Positions 16,168-25,299 of a stretch of DNA of 64,000 bases are shown piece after piece; the first letter of the stretch is position 1, and the number at the start of each line of letters is the position of its first letter. Both the position numbers and the translations under genes were made by a program. The stretch covers positions 22,635 to 86,634 of the forward strand of contig CAZGPI010000005.1 of NCBI GenBank assembly GCA_964527595.1, read 5' to 3'. Under the pieces are notes generated by a model. That model was not told the DNA's origin, did not search any database, and saw only the letters and a program-made list of their open reading frames with translations. The stretch comes from GWF2-38-10 sp964527595 (lineage in GTDB: Bacteria > Babelota > Babeliae > Babelales > RVW-14).

Positions 16168-16977
16168 ATGTTTTCTATTGGACAGAAATATTCATCACTC
16201 TTCTTCGGTTGTTTCCTCCTTATTCAAGGCGCTTGTGCCGAAAAACAAACCGATAACAAAGCACTTGATAATAAGTTATCTGATACAAAAGTAGAACAAA
16301 AAACAATTACTCAACCAATGGGCTACCCAAAATCTATCCATAAATACGTCAACGATTTTGCAAATATTGTCGACCAAGCCGATGCTGAAAGAATAAAAAA
16401 ATCGCTTGAATCGGTTGAAGAACAAACAGGTATTGAGATTTGCGTTGTCACCATAAACTCAATTGGCGATTACCAAGGAACCGAAAAAAATCTTGAAAAA
16501 TTTGCGACCGGGCTTTTTAACACCTGGGGAATTGGAAAAAAAGATAAAAATAACGGCGTCCTTTTACTCGTGGCCGTTAAAGATCGTAAAGTCCGCATAG
16601 AACTTGGCGCAGGATATCCACAATCATATAACCAAATTGCATCTCGAATCATTAAAACCGACATTGTCCCTTATTTTAAGCAAGGACAATACAGCCGCGG
16701 CATTTACGAAGGAACGATGGCAATTATCAAAAATCTAACCAAAGAAATCTCTTGGTTTGACCGCTATAAGTGGGACCTCTTGTTATGGTTATTAATTTTT
16801 ATTTGTGTTGGCATAGCAATCTCCTGTTTTAGATCAGGAAAAAAAGGTTGGGGATGGGGACTTATTGCTATGATCGGTGTTCTTTTGTTATTTCTTTGGA
16901 GCTTGAGCTCAGGCAATAAATCTGATGGTTTTGGTGGCGGCAGTTCATCTGGTGGTGGATCTAGCGGCGACTGGTAA
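16168..16977 (+). CDS. TPM-domain membrane protein (YgcG family)
   Basis: 269 residues. Signal peptide to about residue 25, a short polar linker, then the TPM domain (KYVNDFANIVDQADAERI, then GIEICVVTINSIGDY, GVLLLVAVKDRKVRIELGAGYP). Two hydrophobic helices lie at about 200-250 and the tail is Gly/Ser-rich (FGGGSSSGGGSSGDW). That layout is typical of the YgcG/Psb32-like family, whose TPM domain has been linked to phosphatase activity and photosystem or membrane-protein upkeep. AAGGG lies upstream of the ATG. Confidence 0.9.
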   Translation: MFSIGQKYSSLFFGCFLLIQGACAEKQTDNKALDNKLSDTKVEQKTITQPMGYPKSIHKYVNDFANIVDQADAERIKKSLESVEEQTGIEICVVTINSIGDYQGTEKNLEKFATGLFNTWGIGKKDKNNGVLLLVAVKDRKVRIELGAGYPQSYNQIASRIIKTDIVPYFKQGQYSRGIYEGTMAIIKNLTKEISWFDRYKWDLLLWLLIFICVGIAISCFRSGKKGWGWGLIAMIGVLLLFLWSLSSGNKSDGFGGGSSSGGGSSGDW

Positions 16978-17430
16978 TTATTATCCGTCCTATTTCTTTT
17001 TCGATGAAAGCTCAATCACCTTACCAGCAAAGGTAAAAATGCCTTTGCCGCAATGGTGAATCGTTCGTTGTCTTTTTTTTGAGGTTGTAATCCATACCTT
17101 GAGAACCTCAAAAATGAAAATTTTAGAGCTTATGCACAATAATTTTGCATGCCCAAAAATCGCCCAAAGCATCCGCATTGGGCTTGAAGTTTTTCAAACA
17201 AGAAAAATATTGAAAAGTCCTGCATCACCACATTGCAAATTGTAACGCTCAGCAAGTGCCACAATTGATATTGATACACAATGTAATTAACCATAGACGC
17301 AATGAATTAGACAGGCCATCCGCTTGCGGATCCATCGGCGCCCTGATAAACTCATTACGTACATTATCAAAGGACAAACTGATACATATTAGTTTGCTAA
17401 ATTACATAACCTCTTTTAAGGAAAATTAAT
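16978..17430. other. Gene-free stretch, possibly a decayed gene
   Basis: No convincing gene. On the reverse strand a 62-codon frame (16990-17178) continues upstream across a single TGA into more open sequence (AERYNLQCGDAGLFNIF), which could be the remnant of a broken gene. I cannot match it to a family. A short inverted repeat (ATCCGCTTGCGGAT) lies near 17318-17331. The last 30 bases hold the AAGGA site of the next gene. Confidence 0.3.
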
Positions 17431-18135
17431 ATGACAATCAAACGTCACTCACTATTTTTCGCTGTTGCCCTTTTTTCTTTGCCGCTATCATTTTTTTGTA
17501 GCGCTCAAGAATCAGCGCCAGCGCAAGCCCTTGTAAAATCAGATACAATCGAACAGCAAATCCAAGAAATGAAGAACCCAGAAACCCCGTTTACCATTAC
17601 CATTAAGCAAACGGATATACCATTGTTAAAAATTATTGATAAGGTTCCCGTTGAAGTAACGATTACCAATAACCTGGGTAGTAATTTTACCTTAAGCAAA
17701 CCATATTTCGCTAACGTAACGTTTTGGAATGAAGATCTCAAAAAACAAAAACTGAATGCAATCATAGCTTCTGAAGTGCGTCTAATTGTTGGCATAGGCA
17801 TTTTAATTGGCGGGGCCGCGCTTTTCCTTCCGAATGGTCCTTTCGAATCGCTTGTTAAGAGCGTATCTGAAAAATATCACCCAGGTTTAACCGTCACTTT
17901 TGATGATGATGACACGGGCAAAAAAGTATTCGCGTTCGTTCTCAAGCTCGGCGCGATCATTGGCCTCGTTGCCCAACCTGGTATATTCATTGACGTAAAA
18001 TATGCATACTTACTACAACCACACGAAACTATAACGATTAAAGGCTGCATCAGCAGCGCTGATATGAAAAAAATCCAAGATGGCCAACTAACACCAAGCA
18101 TTGTCATGAACACCACCGCACTTGAAGTCTGCTAA
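17431..18135 (+). CDS. Exported protein with central hydrophobic segment, unknown function
   Basis: 234 residues with a signal peptide (LFFAVALFSLPLSFFCSA). Residues about 50-105 look like a beta-sandwich (PFTITIKQTD, KVPVEVTITNNLG, YFANVTFW). A glycine-rich hydrophobic stretch follows (RLIVGIGILIGGAALFLP), then another beta region with the acidic TFDDDDTG and a closing QPHETITIKG. No family recognised. Its layout, with beta region, hydrophobic centre and beta region, is shared by the lipoprotein at 19484. AAGGAAA precedes the ATG. A perfect 20-bp hairpin lies 39 bases after the stop. Confidence 0.65.
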   Translation: MTIKRHSLFFAVALFSLPLSFFCSAQESAPAQALVKSDTIEQQIQEMKNPETPFTITIKQTDIPLLKIIDKVPVEVTITNNLGSNFTLSKPYFANVTFWNEDLKKQKLNAIIASEVRLIVGIGILIGGAALFLPNGPFESLVKSVSEKYHPGLTVTFDDDDTGKKVFAFVLKLGAIIGLVAQPGIFIDVKYAYLLQPHETITIKGCISSADMKKIQDGQLTPSIVMNTTALEVC

Positions 18136-18174
18136 CCCAACCTTGCTAGATTAACCAGTGCAAACTGGATATTA

Positions 18175-18218
18175 GATATAAGAAATGGCATCGAAAATTC
18201 GATGCCATTTCTTATATC
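18175..18218 (+). terminator. Perfect 20-bp hairpin after the exported protein gene
   Basis: Left arm 18175-18194 is exactly complementary to right arm 18199-18218, with a four-base AAAT loop. The outer part of the right arm is T-rich (TTTCTTATAT) but there is no clean T run after it. It likely ends transcription from 17431 and could act on either strand. Confidence 0.6.
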
Positions 18219-18396
18219 GACAACCTTACATTTTAGATTTGCATAACGCTTGGCAATCTCTGACGCTTTAACTATATAGAGACTGGCTCTCGTGAAGGAT
18301 AATTTTTTTTGCCATCGCCAATACCCTCTCTTGTAACATTGGTTGTTTTTTGCACCAGCAACCCAATTTGATTAACTCTAATAAAAAATGAGGGTT

Positions 18397-19209
18397 TTAC
18401 ACCTTTTTACTATTTTTAATATCTGCGATACGCTTACTCATACGAGGATGATCGCGAAGAAGCTCAATGAACGGAGCGATAAAACTCGCACCATCCTTAA
18501 TTAATTTTTCCTCGGTAGCCTTGCAATTAGCATCAAAGTGCACTTTGTCTTGATCGTTTTTTTCAAGAATTACAAAACTCGGATATTCAGACAAACAGTG
18601 TAACTTAACAAGAAAATGAACTAAATTTAACGGATCATCAATAATCTCAATAGCCTTCAAATCTGCTTCCTTTTCAAATTTACGAGAAAAAATATTTTTC
18701 ATTAAATCTTTTGGATTAGGCCCCAAAAAAGCACCAATATTCAAACATGTTGGACCATCTATTACCAAATTCACCAAGGAAGCTTTAATTAAATGCTTAT
18801 ATTTTAAATGACATAATTCGTGCGCGATTCCTGCCTCAATCTCTTGATCGCTCAACCAACCATCAGTCCATAATTTCATCAAGCTGTCGCCTAATGCTAT
18901 GATTGGTCCTTTTTTAGCAAAAAAAGCGACCGCATTATACTCAGCCTTCTTGCTTGCACAAGAATAAACAGCAAGCGTTGGCTTGTTCATATATAGTTTT
19001 TTACATAATCCATCGACAATAGCATGATATTTTTGATTTATTTTATCCTGATCGGAAGAAGAAATAATGTTATAGGTCGTTAACCATGTATTTTGTTTTT
19101 TGAAGACCAGAGGATTTTTAAGTAACGTAAAAATCCCTGCGAACATCGTTGAATAAACTATAAAAATCCCACCTATAAAAACAAGTTTTCTTTTCGAAAA
19201 AAAATTCAT
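18397..19209 (-). CDS. M48-family zinc metalloprotease
   Basis: 270 residues. One N-terminal hydrophobic segment (KLVFIGGIFIVYSTMFAGIFTLL) anchors or exports it. The catalytic motif HELCH (HExxH) near residue 150 is preceded by QEIEAGIA, and KFEKEADLKAIE near 195 supplies the third zinc ligand; both are standard for M48 (HtpX/Ste24/Oma1-like) proteases. The last helix has HPRMSKRIADIK, as in M48 proteins of the YggG/LoiP sort. It likely degrades misfolded envelope proteins. AGGGGA lies before the ATG. Confidence 0.87.
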   Translation of the reverse strand: MNFFSKRKLVFIGGIFIVYSTMFAGIFTLLKNPLVFKKQNTWLTTYNIISSSDQDKINQKYHAIVDGLCKKLYMNKPTLAVYSCASKKAEYNAVAFFAKKGPIIALGDSLMKLWTDGWLSDQEIEAGIAHELCHLKYKHLIKASLVNLVIDGPTCLNIGAFLGPNPKDLMKNIFSRKFEKEADLKAIEIIDDPLNLVHFLVKLHCLSEYPSFVILEKNDQDKVHFDANCKATEEKLIKDGASFIAPFIELLRDHPRMSKRIADIKNSKKV

Positions 19210-19483
19210 AAAAATCCCCTAATTAATCCCTAAAAAACCCACATTCTCTTCAACGCAAGTATCGCACCTTTTACTAACAACTTCAAACGCATACCATGTC
19301 TCAAAAACGCTTATCGCCAAACATCTAACTGAAATAAATACTCACAACACGCATCAACACCATTACACGCTGAAATCAATCTTTGGTTTGACCTATCGAA
19401 TAAGCAGCCATTTGATTAGCACTCATAAACGAGGTATCATGATCATCGGTAGAGATAATAAAAAAATTACTATGGAGGTTTTT

Positions 19484-20101
19484 ATGAAACTAAAGAATTT
19501 GGCCTTTTATTCAATAAGCATGGTTGTACTTCTTGGCACTTCTGGCTGCGCCCATTATAGAACACAACCACTCAAGCGCCTGGTAACACATACGACAGAC
19601 AAAAACGTTAAATCTGTTTCGTTTGCATATCACGAATTTAACACAAATGATTGTAAACGATTCTTTGATCGTAACGTTCTTGCAAAGGGGTACCAACCTA
19701 TTCACATAGCAATAAACAACAACTCAAGTCGTTGTCTTAATCTTTTCAAAGAAAATTTTAGCCTTCAATGTATTTCTGCTGACGAAATTGCCCATAAAGT
19801 CCATACAAACACAACGGCTCGGGTACTTGCATATGGTATTCCAGGATTATTTATATGGCCATTACTAATCCCAGCAGTAGTTGATGGAATGGGGTCATCT
19901 GAATCGAATAAGAAATTAGATGAAGATTTTTCAAGAAAAGAACTAAGCGATCAAGTAATTGCACCTTGCAGCAAGGTTAATGGTATCGTTTTCGTGCCAA
20001 CAGAGAAATTTGAGCATGATTTTACCATCACACTTGTTGATGCAAATACTCAAGAAAAGTTTACGCTTTCACCAAGCAAGCCTTCGGTGAAAATTCAATA
20101 A
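19484..20101 (+). CDS. Lipoprotein of unknown function
   Basis: From ATG 19484, which has GGAGG 7 bases upstream, the protein is 205 residues with a lipoprotein signal (FYSISMVVLLGTSGC, lipobox TSGC). A beta-like stretch (PIHIAINNNSS.. FSLQCISADEI) precedes a hydrophobic segment LAYGIPGLFIWPLLIPAVV and then PCSKVNGIVFVPTEKFEHDFTITLVD. No family recognised. An open frame extends back to 19388, but that would hide the signal. The gene ends at a clear terminator. Confidence 0.7.
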   Translation: MKLKNLAFYSISMVVLLGTSGCAHYRTQPLKRLVTHTTDKNVKSVSFAYHEFNTNDCKRFFDRNVLAKGYQPIHIAINNNSSRCLNLFKENFSLQCISADEIAHKVHTNTTARVLAYGIPGLFIWPLLIPAVVDGMGSSESNKKLDEDFSRKELSDQVIAPCSKVNGIVFVPTEKFEHDFTITLVDANTQEKFTLSPSKPSVKIQ

Positions 20102-20125
20102 TTATCGATTACGTTTTTAGAAACG

Positions 20126-20164
20126 AAAAAAGCCATCCAATATTAACGATTGGGTGGCTTTTTT
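20126..20164 (+). terminator. Bidirectional rho-independent terminator
   Basis: AAAAAAGCCATCCAAT and ATTGGGTGGCTTTTTT pair (one G-U) around a 7-base loop, with A and T runs on the two sides. It ends the lipoprotein transcript just before the glycosyltransferase genes. Confidence 0.88.
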
Positions 20165-20247
20165 CATAAGCATTGATATTACCCAACAGTTTGCTAAAAT
20201 TGGGCTGTATTTTGAAGCAATTACCAAAACGCTGGCCCAAGGAATAT

Positions 20248-21156
20248 ATGTTCATATCAAGCTTACTGACCATCATAATACTAATCGTGACAATACCTGC
20301 CGTAAGATATGGCCTCAAGATATTTAAGCACAATCGCAATAAAACCATGCCATTTCCCGCTTCATTTTACAAAGAGCTTGAGAGTTTTAATCCGCCAACT
20401 GAAAAATCGATCGTTATTGTTGTAACCTCGTTTAATAACAAAGATTGGTACAAAAAAAACCTTGATTCCATTTGTAACCAAGATTACTCAAACTATCGTA
20501 TCATTTATATCGACGATGCCTCACCCGATGGAACAGCATCATTAGTTGAAGAATATATTGCAGAACATAATCATAAACATGTAACACTTATTAAAAATCA
20601 AACGAATAAGGGCATGCTTGCCAATATCTATCATGGCGTTAGTTTATGCAGCGATAATGATATCGTTATTACCGTTGATGGTGACGATTGGCTTACAAGC
20701 AATAATGTACTAACGCTCATTAATAAGGTTTATTCACACAATTCTGATATTTGGCTCACTTATGGGCAAATTCAAAATTATCCTGAAACCATGACCTTTA
20801 ATTGTCAGCCATTACCAACACGTATTATTAAAAATAATGCATATCGTTCATACCGTTATCGGACAACCCATCTTAGAACTTTTTATGCTTGGCTATTTAA
20901 AAGAATAAAGTATGAAGACCTGCTTATTGATGGAGATTTTTTTAAAGTTACCGGTGATCTAGCCTTTATGTTCCCAATGCTAGAAATGAGCGGGATACAT
21001 TCGCAATTTATCCCCGATAAATTATACGTTTACAACGAAGCAACGCCATCTAATGATTACAAGTTAAGGAAAAAAATTCAGAAACGGTATGCAAAAATCA
21101 TTCGTTCTCGCCCTCGCTATCAACCATTAACAAACCCTATTGAGGTAAGTAAATGA
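20248..21156 (+). CDS. Family 2 glycosyltransferase
   Basis: 302 residues from ATG 20248 (AAGGAA upstream); a longer frame from 20173 lacks a site. One N-terminal transmembrane helix (SLLTIIILIVTIPAV) anchors a GT-A domain facing the cytosol: SIVIVVTSFNNKDWYKKNLDSI, YIDDASPDGTASLVEEY and the metal-binding DGDDWL after IVITV. It transfers a sugar from a nucleotide donor to an unknown acceptor. The ATGA overlap with the next gene means the two glycosyltransferases are made together, probably for a surface glycan. Confidence 0.88.
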   Translation: MFISSLLTIIILIVTIPAVRYGLKIFKHNRNKTMPFPASFYKELESFNPPTEKSIVIVVTSFNNKDWYKKNLDSICNQDYSNYRIIYIDDASPDGTASLVEEYIAEHNHKHVTLIKNQTNKGMLANIYHGVSLCSDNDIVITVDGDDWLTSNNVLTLINKVYSHNSDIWLTYGQIQNYPETMTFNCQPLPTRIIKNNAYRSYRYRTTHLRTFYAWLFKRIKYEDLLIDGDFFKVTGDLAFMFPMLEMSGIHSQFIPDKLYVYNEATPSNDYKLRKKIQKRYAKIIRSRPRYQPLTNPIEVSK

Positions 21157-22289
21157 CACAGCAAAAAAAACAACGAATCCTTTTGTTAAATATTTGTGGC
21201 GAATTTGGCGGCGGAGCGGTACACATCATCAATCAATATAAGGCTCTCTTAAAACGTAATCATGATGTGACGCTTTTGGTCGCAGAAAAAAGCAAAACTT
21301 GCCAAGCGCTTGAGAACAATAAGCTACCTTATCTTACCAGCAAAATTCTTCCCTGGTTTGCGTTAAAAATTCTTGGATCCATCGGTTTATTTATCCGCCT
21401 TTATACATTGTGCAAAAAAGAAAAATTCAATATCATTCATTGCAATCTCACGCGAGAGCTTTGGGCTTGTAAAATGGTTGCCCGATTTTTACCCGTTAAA
21501 ATTATTTTCACAAAGCACAAATCGTTGTCCGGTAAGCCATCTGGTTGTAAAGGGTTTGACGGGATTATTGGTGTTAGCCGTTCTATCACCGATTCTTTAG
21601 AAAGCTATAATAATCGCTATCATCTTGGCTTTAAAAACATTACAACCATCTTGCCCTTTTTTGATGAAACAAAATTTCAAAACGTTACCTCAACCCAAAC
21701 ACGCCAAGACTTTTTTAAAAACACCTATGATATTTCCATCAAAAATGTACCCATTATTTGCACCATTGCCTGTTTTAATACCGACAAAAATCATCGTATT
21801 CTTTTGCAAGCGCTCCATAAGTTAATTCACCTAAAACACAAATCTATCCAACTCATGCTTGTTGGCAATGGTAGAAAAAAGGATGAATTGAAAACGATGG
21901 TCGCAACGCTCAACCTCCAAGACTATGTTCATTTCTTGGGATTTACCGACCAAACTCCGGCGATTCTTTTTCATTCAGATATACATGTTTTACCAAGCAA
22001 ACGCGAAGCGCTCGGTATCGCAAATCTTGAAGCGGCGTTAATGAAAAAGCCAATATTGGGTGCAACAAAAACAGGTGCCGAATCAATTATTATTCATGAA
22101 AATAATGGGCTGCTTTTTGAAAATGATAATGCTAACGATTTGGCGATACAAATCGAACGGTTACTCGATAAGCCGCAATGGGCAATAGAACTCGGTCTTA
22201 ATGCACATCAAAACATCATATGTAATTTTTCAGAAGCGCAGAAAATAGCACAACTCGAACAATTTTATGATCGCATTATGCATTCATAA
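21153..22289 (+). CDS. GT4-type glycosyltransferase
   Basis: 378 residues in GT-B fold. N-terminal half: ILLLNICGEFGGGAVHIINQ, then FNIIHCNLTRE. C-terminal half: IACFNTDKNHRILLQAL, LMLVGNGRKKDEL, VHFLGFTDQ, and the donor-binding SDIHVLPSKREALGIANLEA, where the E-x7-E arrangement is typical of GT4. No signal peptide, so it works in the cytosol on a lipid-linked or surface glycan precursor. It overlaps the previous gene by ATGA and the convergent methyltransferase by 25 bases. Confidence 0.9.
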   Translation: MTQQKKQRILLLNICGEFGGGAVHIINQYKALLKRNHDVTLLVAEKSKTCQALENNKLPYLTSKILPWFALKILGSIGLFIRLYTLCKKEKFNIIHCNLTRELWACKMVARFLPVKIIFTKHKSLSGKPSGCKGFDGIIGVSRSITDSLESYNNRYHLGFKNITTILPFFDETKFQNVTSTQTRQDFFKNTYDISIKNVPIICTIACFNTDKNHRILLQALHKLIHLKHKSIQLMLVGNGRKKDELKTMVATLNLQDYVHFLGFTDQTPAILFHSDIHVLPSKREALGIANLEAALMKKPILGATKTGAESIIIHENNGLLFENDNANDLAIQIERLLDKPQWAIELGLNAHQNIICNFSEAQKIAQLEQFYDRIMHS

Positions 22290-23038
22290 ATGATAATCGG
22301 TGCGTCGACGGAAACTGCCTTAGTCTGATCATATGGTTGATATTTCTTAATATTGGCAAACCCAGCATCCATTAATAGTTGGTCTAATTCATCAATACGA
22401 AAAAGATATTGCTGAAAATTCTCTTCTTCACTTGCATCAACGACGCCATTGATAATTGATTCATAGCGAGAAAATGACGTAAACATTTGAGATTGGGGAT
22501 CATATGAAGTTACAAAACTCAATGCTATTTTTGAACCATCCAACCGAGTGTTAACGCCGCGGCGCCATATGCCGCACGGTTGAGGAACCGATTCTATCGT
22601 CTCAATTTCAATGATCAATTTTCCGCCAGGCGCTACATGCCGATACAATACCGATAGGCTCTTTTTTAAATCTTCATAATTGGTAATGAGGCCCAGCGAT
22701 CCATAAGGGATAAAGATCAATTGATACCGTTTATTGCTGCTCAAATCTTGTACAAATTGTTGCCAAATCGGGGCATCTTGAGAACTCATTTGCGCATATT
22801 TTTGCCTAAACGCATCGAGCATATATTCAGATGCATCAAAACCTTCGGCGTCCAACCCAGCTTGAAGCATGGGAATAAGAAATCGCCCGGTTCCGCACAT
22901 TGGTTCTAATATCGGCCCATTAGCTTGCTTGGCCTGCTGCATATAAAAAGCCAATGCTTGGTCATGATGAGGATGTTGTTCAAGATCATAAAACTCGGTA
23001 CAAAGCTTTAAATATGTTTTTAGTTGGGGCCGTTCCAT
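22265..23038 (-). CDS. Class I SAM-dependent methyltransferase
   Basis: 257 residues. Motif I is ILEPMCGTGRFLIPMLQAG near residue 40, followed by AEGFDASEYML (post-I acid), a motif II-like YQLIFIPYGSLGLI near 112 and LSVLYRHVAPGGKLIIEIET near 130. The substrate is not obvious; it may be a small molecule. AAGGAA lies before the ATG. The gene starts 9 bases after arfB on the same strand, so the two are an operon. Confidence 0.85.
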   Translation of the reverse strand: MERPQLKTYLKLCTEFYDLEQHPHHDQALAFYMQQAKQANGPILEPMCGTGRFLIPMLQAGLDAEGFDASEYMLDAFRQKYAQMSSQDAPIWQQFVQDLSSNKRYQLIFIPYGSLGLITNYEDLKKSLSVLYRHVAPGGKLIIEIETIESVPQPCGIWRRGVNTRLDGSKIALSFVTSYDPQSQMFTSFSRYESIINGVVDASEEENFQQYLFRIDELDQLLMDAGFANIKKYQPYDQTKAVSVDAPIIIYECIMRS

Positions 23039-23047
23039 CGATTTTCC

Positions 23048-23479
23048 TTATTCTTCGAATTTTCTATTGCTACGCATCTTCTTAGTCTCACTTCGCATGC
23101 CTTTTGACCGTAAGCGCGCTTCTTTTACGCTTCTTGATATTTTGGTCGCCATCCGTTTTTTGGGTACATAAAGAGCTTTGCGGACAATATGAGCAACTTG
23201 CATTAAAGCATCGTCCTTGTTTTGTTGCTGGCTCCGCGAGGCGCTATTATGCACAATCAAATCGCCTTCGGTGGTTAACCGCGACTGTAAGTTTTGTAAA
23301 ACACGCGCTTTTAGTGCTTCATCCAAAGCACTGGTATTTTTCACATTCCAACGGACCGTAACCCGCGTATCGGTCTTATTAACATGTTGGCCACCTGCCC
23401 CACCCGACCTACTGGTGGTAATCTCAAGTTCATTCCCGGGGATAACCGTGCCATTTTTGATAGGTAAATCATTCTTCAT
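23048..23479 (-). CDS. arfB: Ribosome-rescue hydrolase ArfB
   Basis: 143 residues. ArfB (YaeJ) enters stalled ribosomes lacking a stop codon and frees the peptide. The GGQ motif sits in TTSRSGGAGGQHVNKTDTRV, which is the RF-1-like catalytic domain, and the basic tail (KKRMATKISRSVKEARLRSKGMRSETKKMRSNRKF) matches the helix ArfB inserts into the mRNA channel. No stop-codon-reading domain is present, which rules out RF1/RF2. Rescue by tmRNA was not seen in this window. Confidence 0.95.
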   Translation of the reverse strand: MKNDLPIKNGTVIPGNELEITTSRSGGAGGQHVNKTDTRVTVRWNVKNTSALDEALKARVLQNLQSRLTTEGDLIVHNSASRSQQQNKDDALMQVAHIVRKALYVPKKRMATKISRSVKEARLRSKGMRSETKKMRSNRKFEE

Positions 23480-23611
23480 TATGACCTTTCCACCCTCTAA
23501 ACCCTACTTCACCCTATTTTTATCCACAAAATCGTGCTATGTTTTTTAACCATAAGGCTCACCTATACTAAAACCAACGCTACTAAAGTTATGCTGAGAA
23601 GGCAATAAATC

Positions 23612-24349
23612 ATGCTTGCAATTGGCAACGTCATAAGCGATTTACAAGAACTCCGTAATCCGGCAAAGGCAGAATCCCTGCAACGGTTCTTCAAAACCGG
23701 TAAGGGACAATATGGTTATGGGGATATTTTTTGGGGGATTACCGTTCCCTTGAACCGAAAGGTTGCCCTCAAATACAAACATATGGCGATTTCTGATGAA
23801 TTTGAAGAACTATTAACACATGAAGTTCACGAAGTTCGTCTTTGCGCCCTCCTAATAATGGTCGCTAAGTCAAAGATTGCCGGACAACAAATGTATGATT
23901 TATACCTTAATAATACCCATTTTATTAATAATTGGGATTTGGTTGACCTTTCAGCGCCAACCATCGTTGGCGATTTTTTACTCAATAAAGACGTTTCGAT
24001 TTTACATAAACTCGCGCAATCATCGCTATTATGGGAAAAAAGAATTGCCATTGTAGCTACGTATGCCTTTATTAAACGAGGCAACCACGAACACACAATA
24101 CAAATTGCTCAAATACTTATGGACGATAAACACGACTTAATACATAAAGCAGTTGGCTGGATGTTACGAGAAGTTGGTAAACGATGCTCCGTTGAAATTT
24201 TGGAAAAATTTCTTGAACAATATGCAGCCACTATGCCACGAACCATGCTAAGATATTCAATTGAACACTTGCCCCCTGAAAAGAAAACATATTTCATGCA
24301 AGCAAAAGATAAACAAAGCAAAAAAACCGCAATGAAGGATTTATTATGA
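23612..24349 (+). CDS. AlkD-like DNA alkylation repair protein
   Basis: 245 residues of HEAT-like repeats. The whole length matches the AlkD-type DNA glycosylase family: LRNPAKAESLQRFFKTGKGQ, YGYGDIFWGITVP, NNWDLVDLSAPTIVGDFLL with the Trp/Asp of the active site, KRIAIVATYAFIKRGN and HKAVGWMLREVGKR. It removes bulky or positively charged alkyl bases. An AGAAGG site precedes the ATG. It overlaps the following lipoprotein gene by ATGA, an odd partner for a repair enzyme. Confidence 0.93.
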   Translation: MLAIGNVISDLQELRNPAKAESLQRFFKTGKGQYGYGDIFWGITVPLNRKVALKYKHMAISDEFEELLTHEVHEVRLCALLIMVAKSKIAGQQMYDLYLNNTHFINNWDLVDLSAPTIVGDFLLNKDVSILHKLAQSSLLWEKRIAIVATYAFIKRGNHEHTIQIAQILMDDKHDLIHKAVGWMLREVGKRCSVEILEKFLEQYAATMPRTMLRYSIEHLPPEKKTYFMQAKDKQSKKTAMKDLL

Positions 24350-25299
24350 TATCGCTCCTCACCACCAAGCATTTTTCACGTCAAGCGCTTATCGCATGTG
24401 TATTATGTATAACTGGCTGCGCGCCAATAATGGAAACCCACAAAAAAACAGATTCGGAATACCTTATCCCTCTTGATATCGTAAACTGCCTACTCATGCC
24501 TTATTCAGAAAAAGAAATGCAGCTTATTCACAGTGACCTAAAAAATATCAAGGAGGTCTGCCTCCGCGACAAAACCCCAAACGCAACGCCGATGTATATA
24601 GCAACAGCGGGTGGACCGGGTGCTCGTAAATCCACTATTCTTGAAATCTATCTTCACCATAGGCCAAATTGTGTTTATGCTGACCCTGACCAACGAGCGT
24701 TGAAATACATGATCAATACTTATCATCAATCACTTACCTGCTATGAAAACAGCACGCATGCAACCTATAACGACCTCCAAAAAAACGCTTACACTAAATG
24801 GCGCAGCGCTTCAAATTACATTGCCAACTCAATCATTAACGAAGCTTTCGCTAAAGGATATGACATTGCACATGGAACAACGTCAACCACAAGCACCCTC
24901 GAACCGCTCTACAAAAAGCTGAAACAAAAAAACTATAAAATCTTATTACTCCTTTGTTATGCACCAGACGAAACAAGAATAAAGGCAAATGAAGATCGAA
25001 CAAATGTTCAAGGCTTTGTTCAAGTCACTCAAGAAGACTTGGTAAATAAGGGAAAACTTTTTCATCAACGTTTTCCGACATACTTTGAATATGCTGACAA
25101 AATCTATTTGTATTGGACCCAAGACTTTTCAAAAGGGTCTATACATGCAGCAACCTACGAACGTGGGAAAAAACTTGTTATTAACAACAAAGAAGCTCTG
25201 CTTAATTTTGTTGCAAAATATGATGAAGATAGAAAAAATTCCCAACTTCCATCTTTTGATGAATTAATTAACAAACAACTAACACATAAGAGCTCATGA
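24346..25299 (+). CDS. Lipoprotein with zeta-toxin-like P-loop kinase domain
   Basis: 317 residues. N-terminal lipoprotein signal ALIACVLCITGC with the acylated Cys at about 25. From about residue 80 a P-loop domain follows: MYIATAGGPGARKSTILEIYL. It is zeta-toxin-like in order, with an acidic substrate motif (VYADPDQRALKYM), a mid-domain helix rich in NSIINEAFAKGYDIAHGTTST, and KILLLLCYAPDETRIKANEDR near 205. Zeta toxins phosphorylate UDP-N-acetyl sugars with ATP or GTP. The Walker A motif is GGPGARKST, so the Gly before the Lys is Arg, while Lys and Ser/Thr are kept. An exported zeta-like kinase is unusual. It is joined by ATGA overlaps to alkD before it and alr after it. Confidence 0.7.
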   Translation: MISLLTTKHFSRQALIACVLCITGCAPIMETHKKTDSEYLIPLDIVNCLLMPYSEKEMQLIHSDLKNIKEVCLRDKTPNATPMYIATAGGPGARKSTILEIYLHHRPNCVYADPDQRALKYMINTYHQSLTCYENSTHATYNDLQKNAYTKWRSASNYIANSIINEAFAKGYDIAHGTTSTTSTLEPLYKKLKQKNYKILLLLCYAPDETRIKANEDRTNVQGFVQVTQEDLVNKGKLFHQRFPTYFEYADKIYLYWTQDFSKGSIHAATYERGKKLVINNKEALLNFVAKYDEDRKNSQLPSFDELINKQLTHKSS

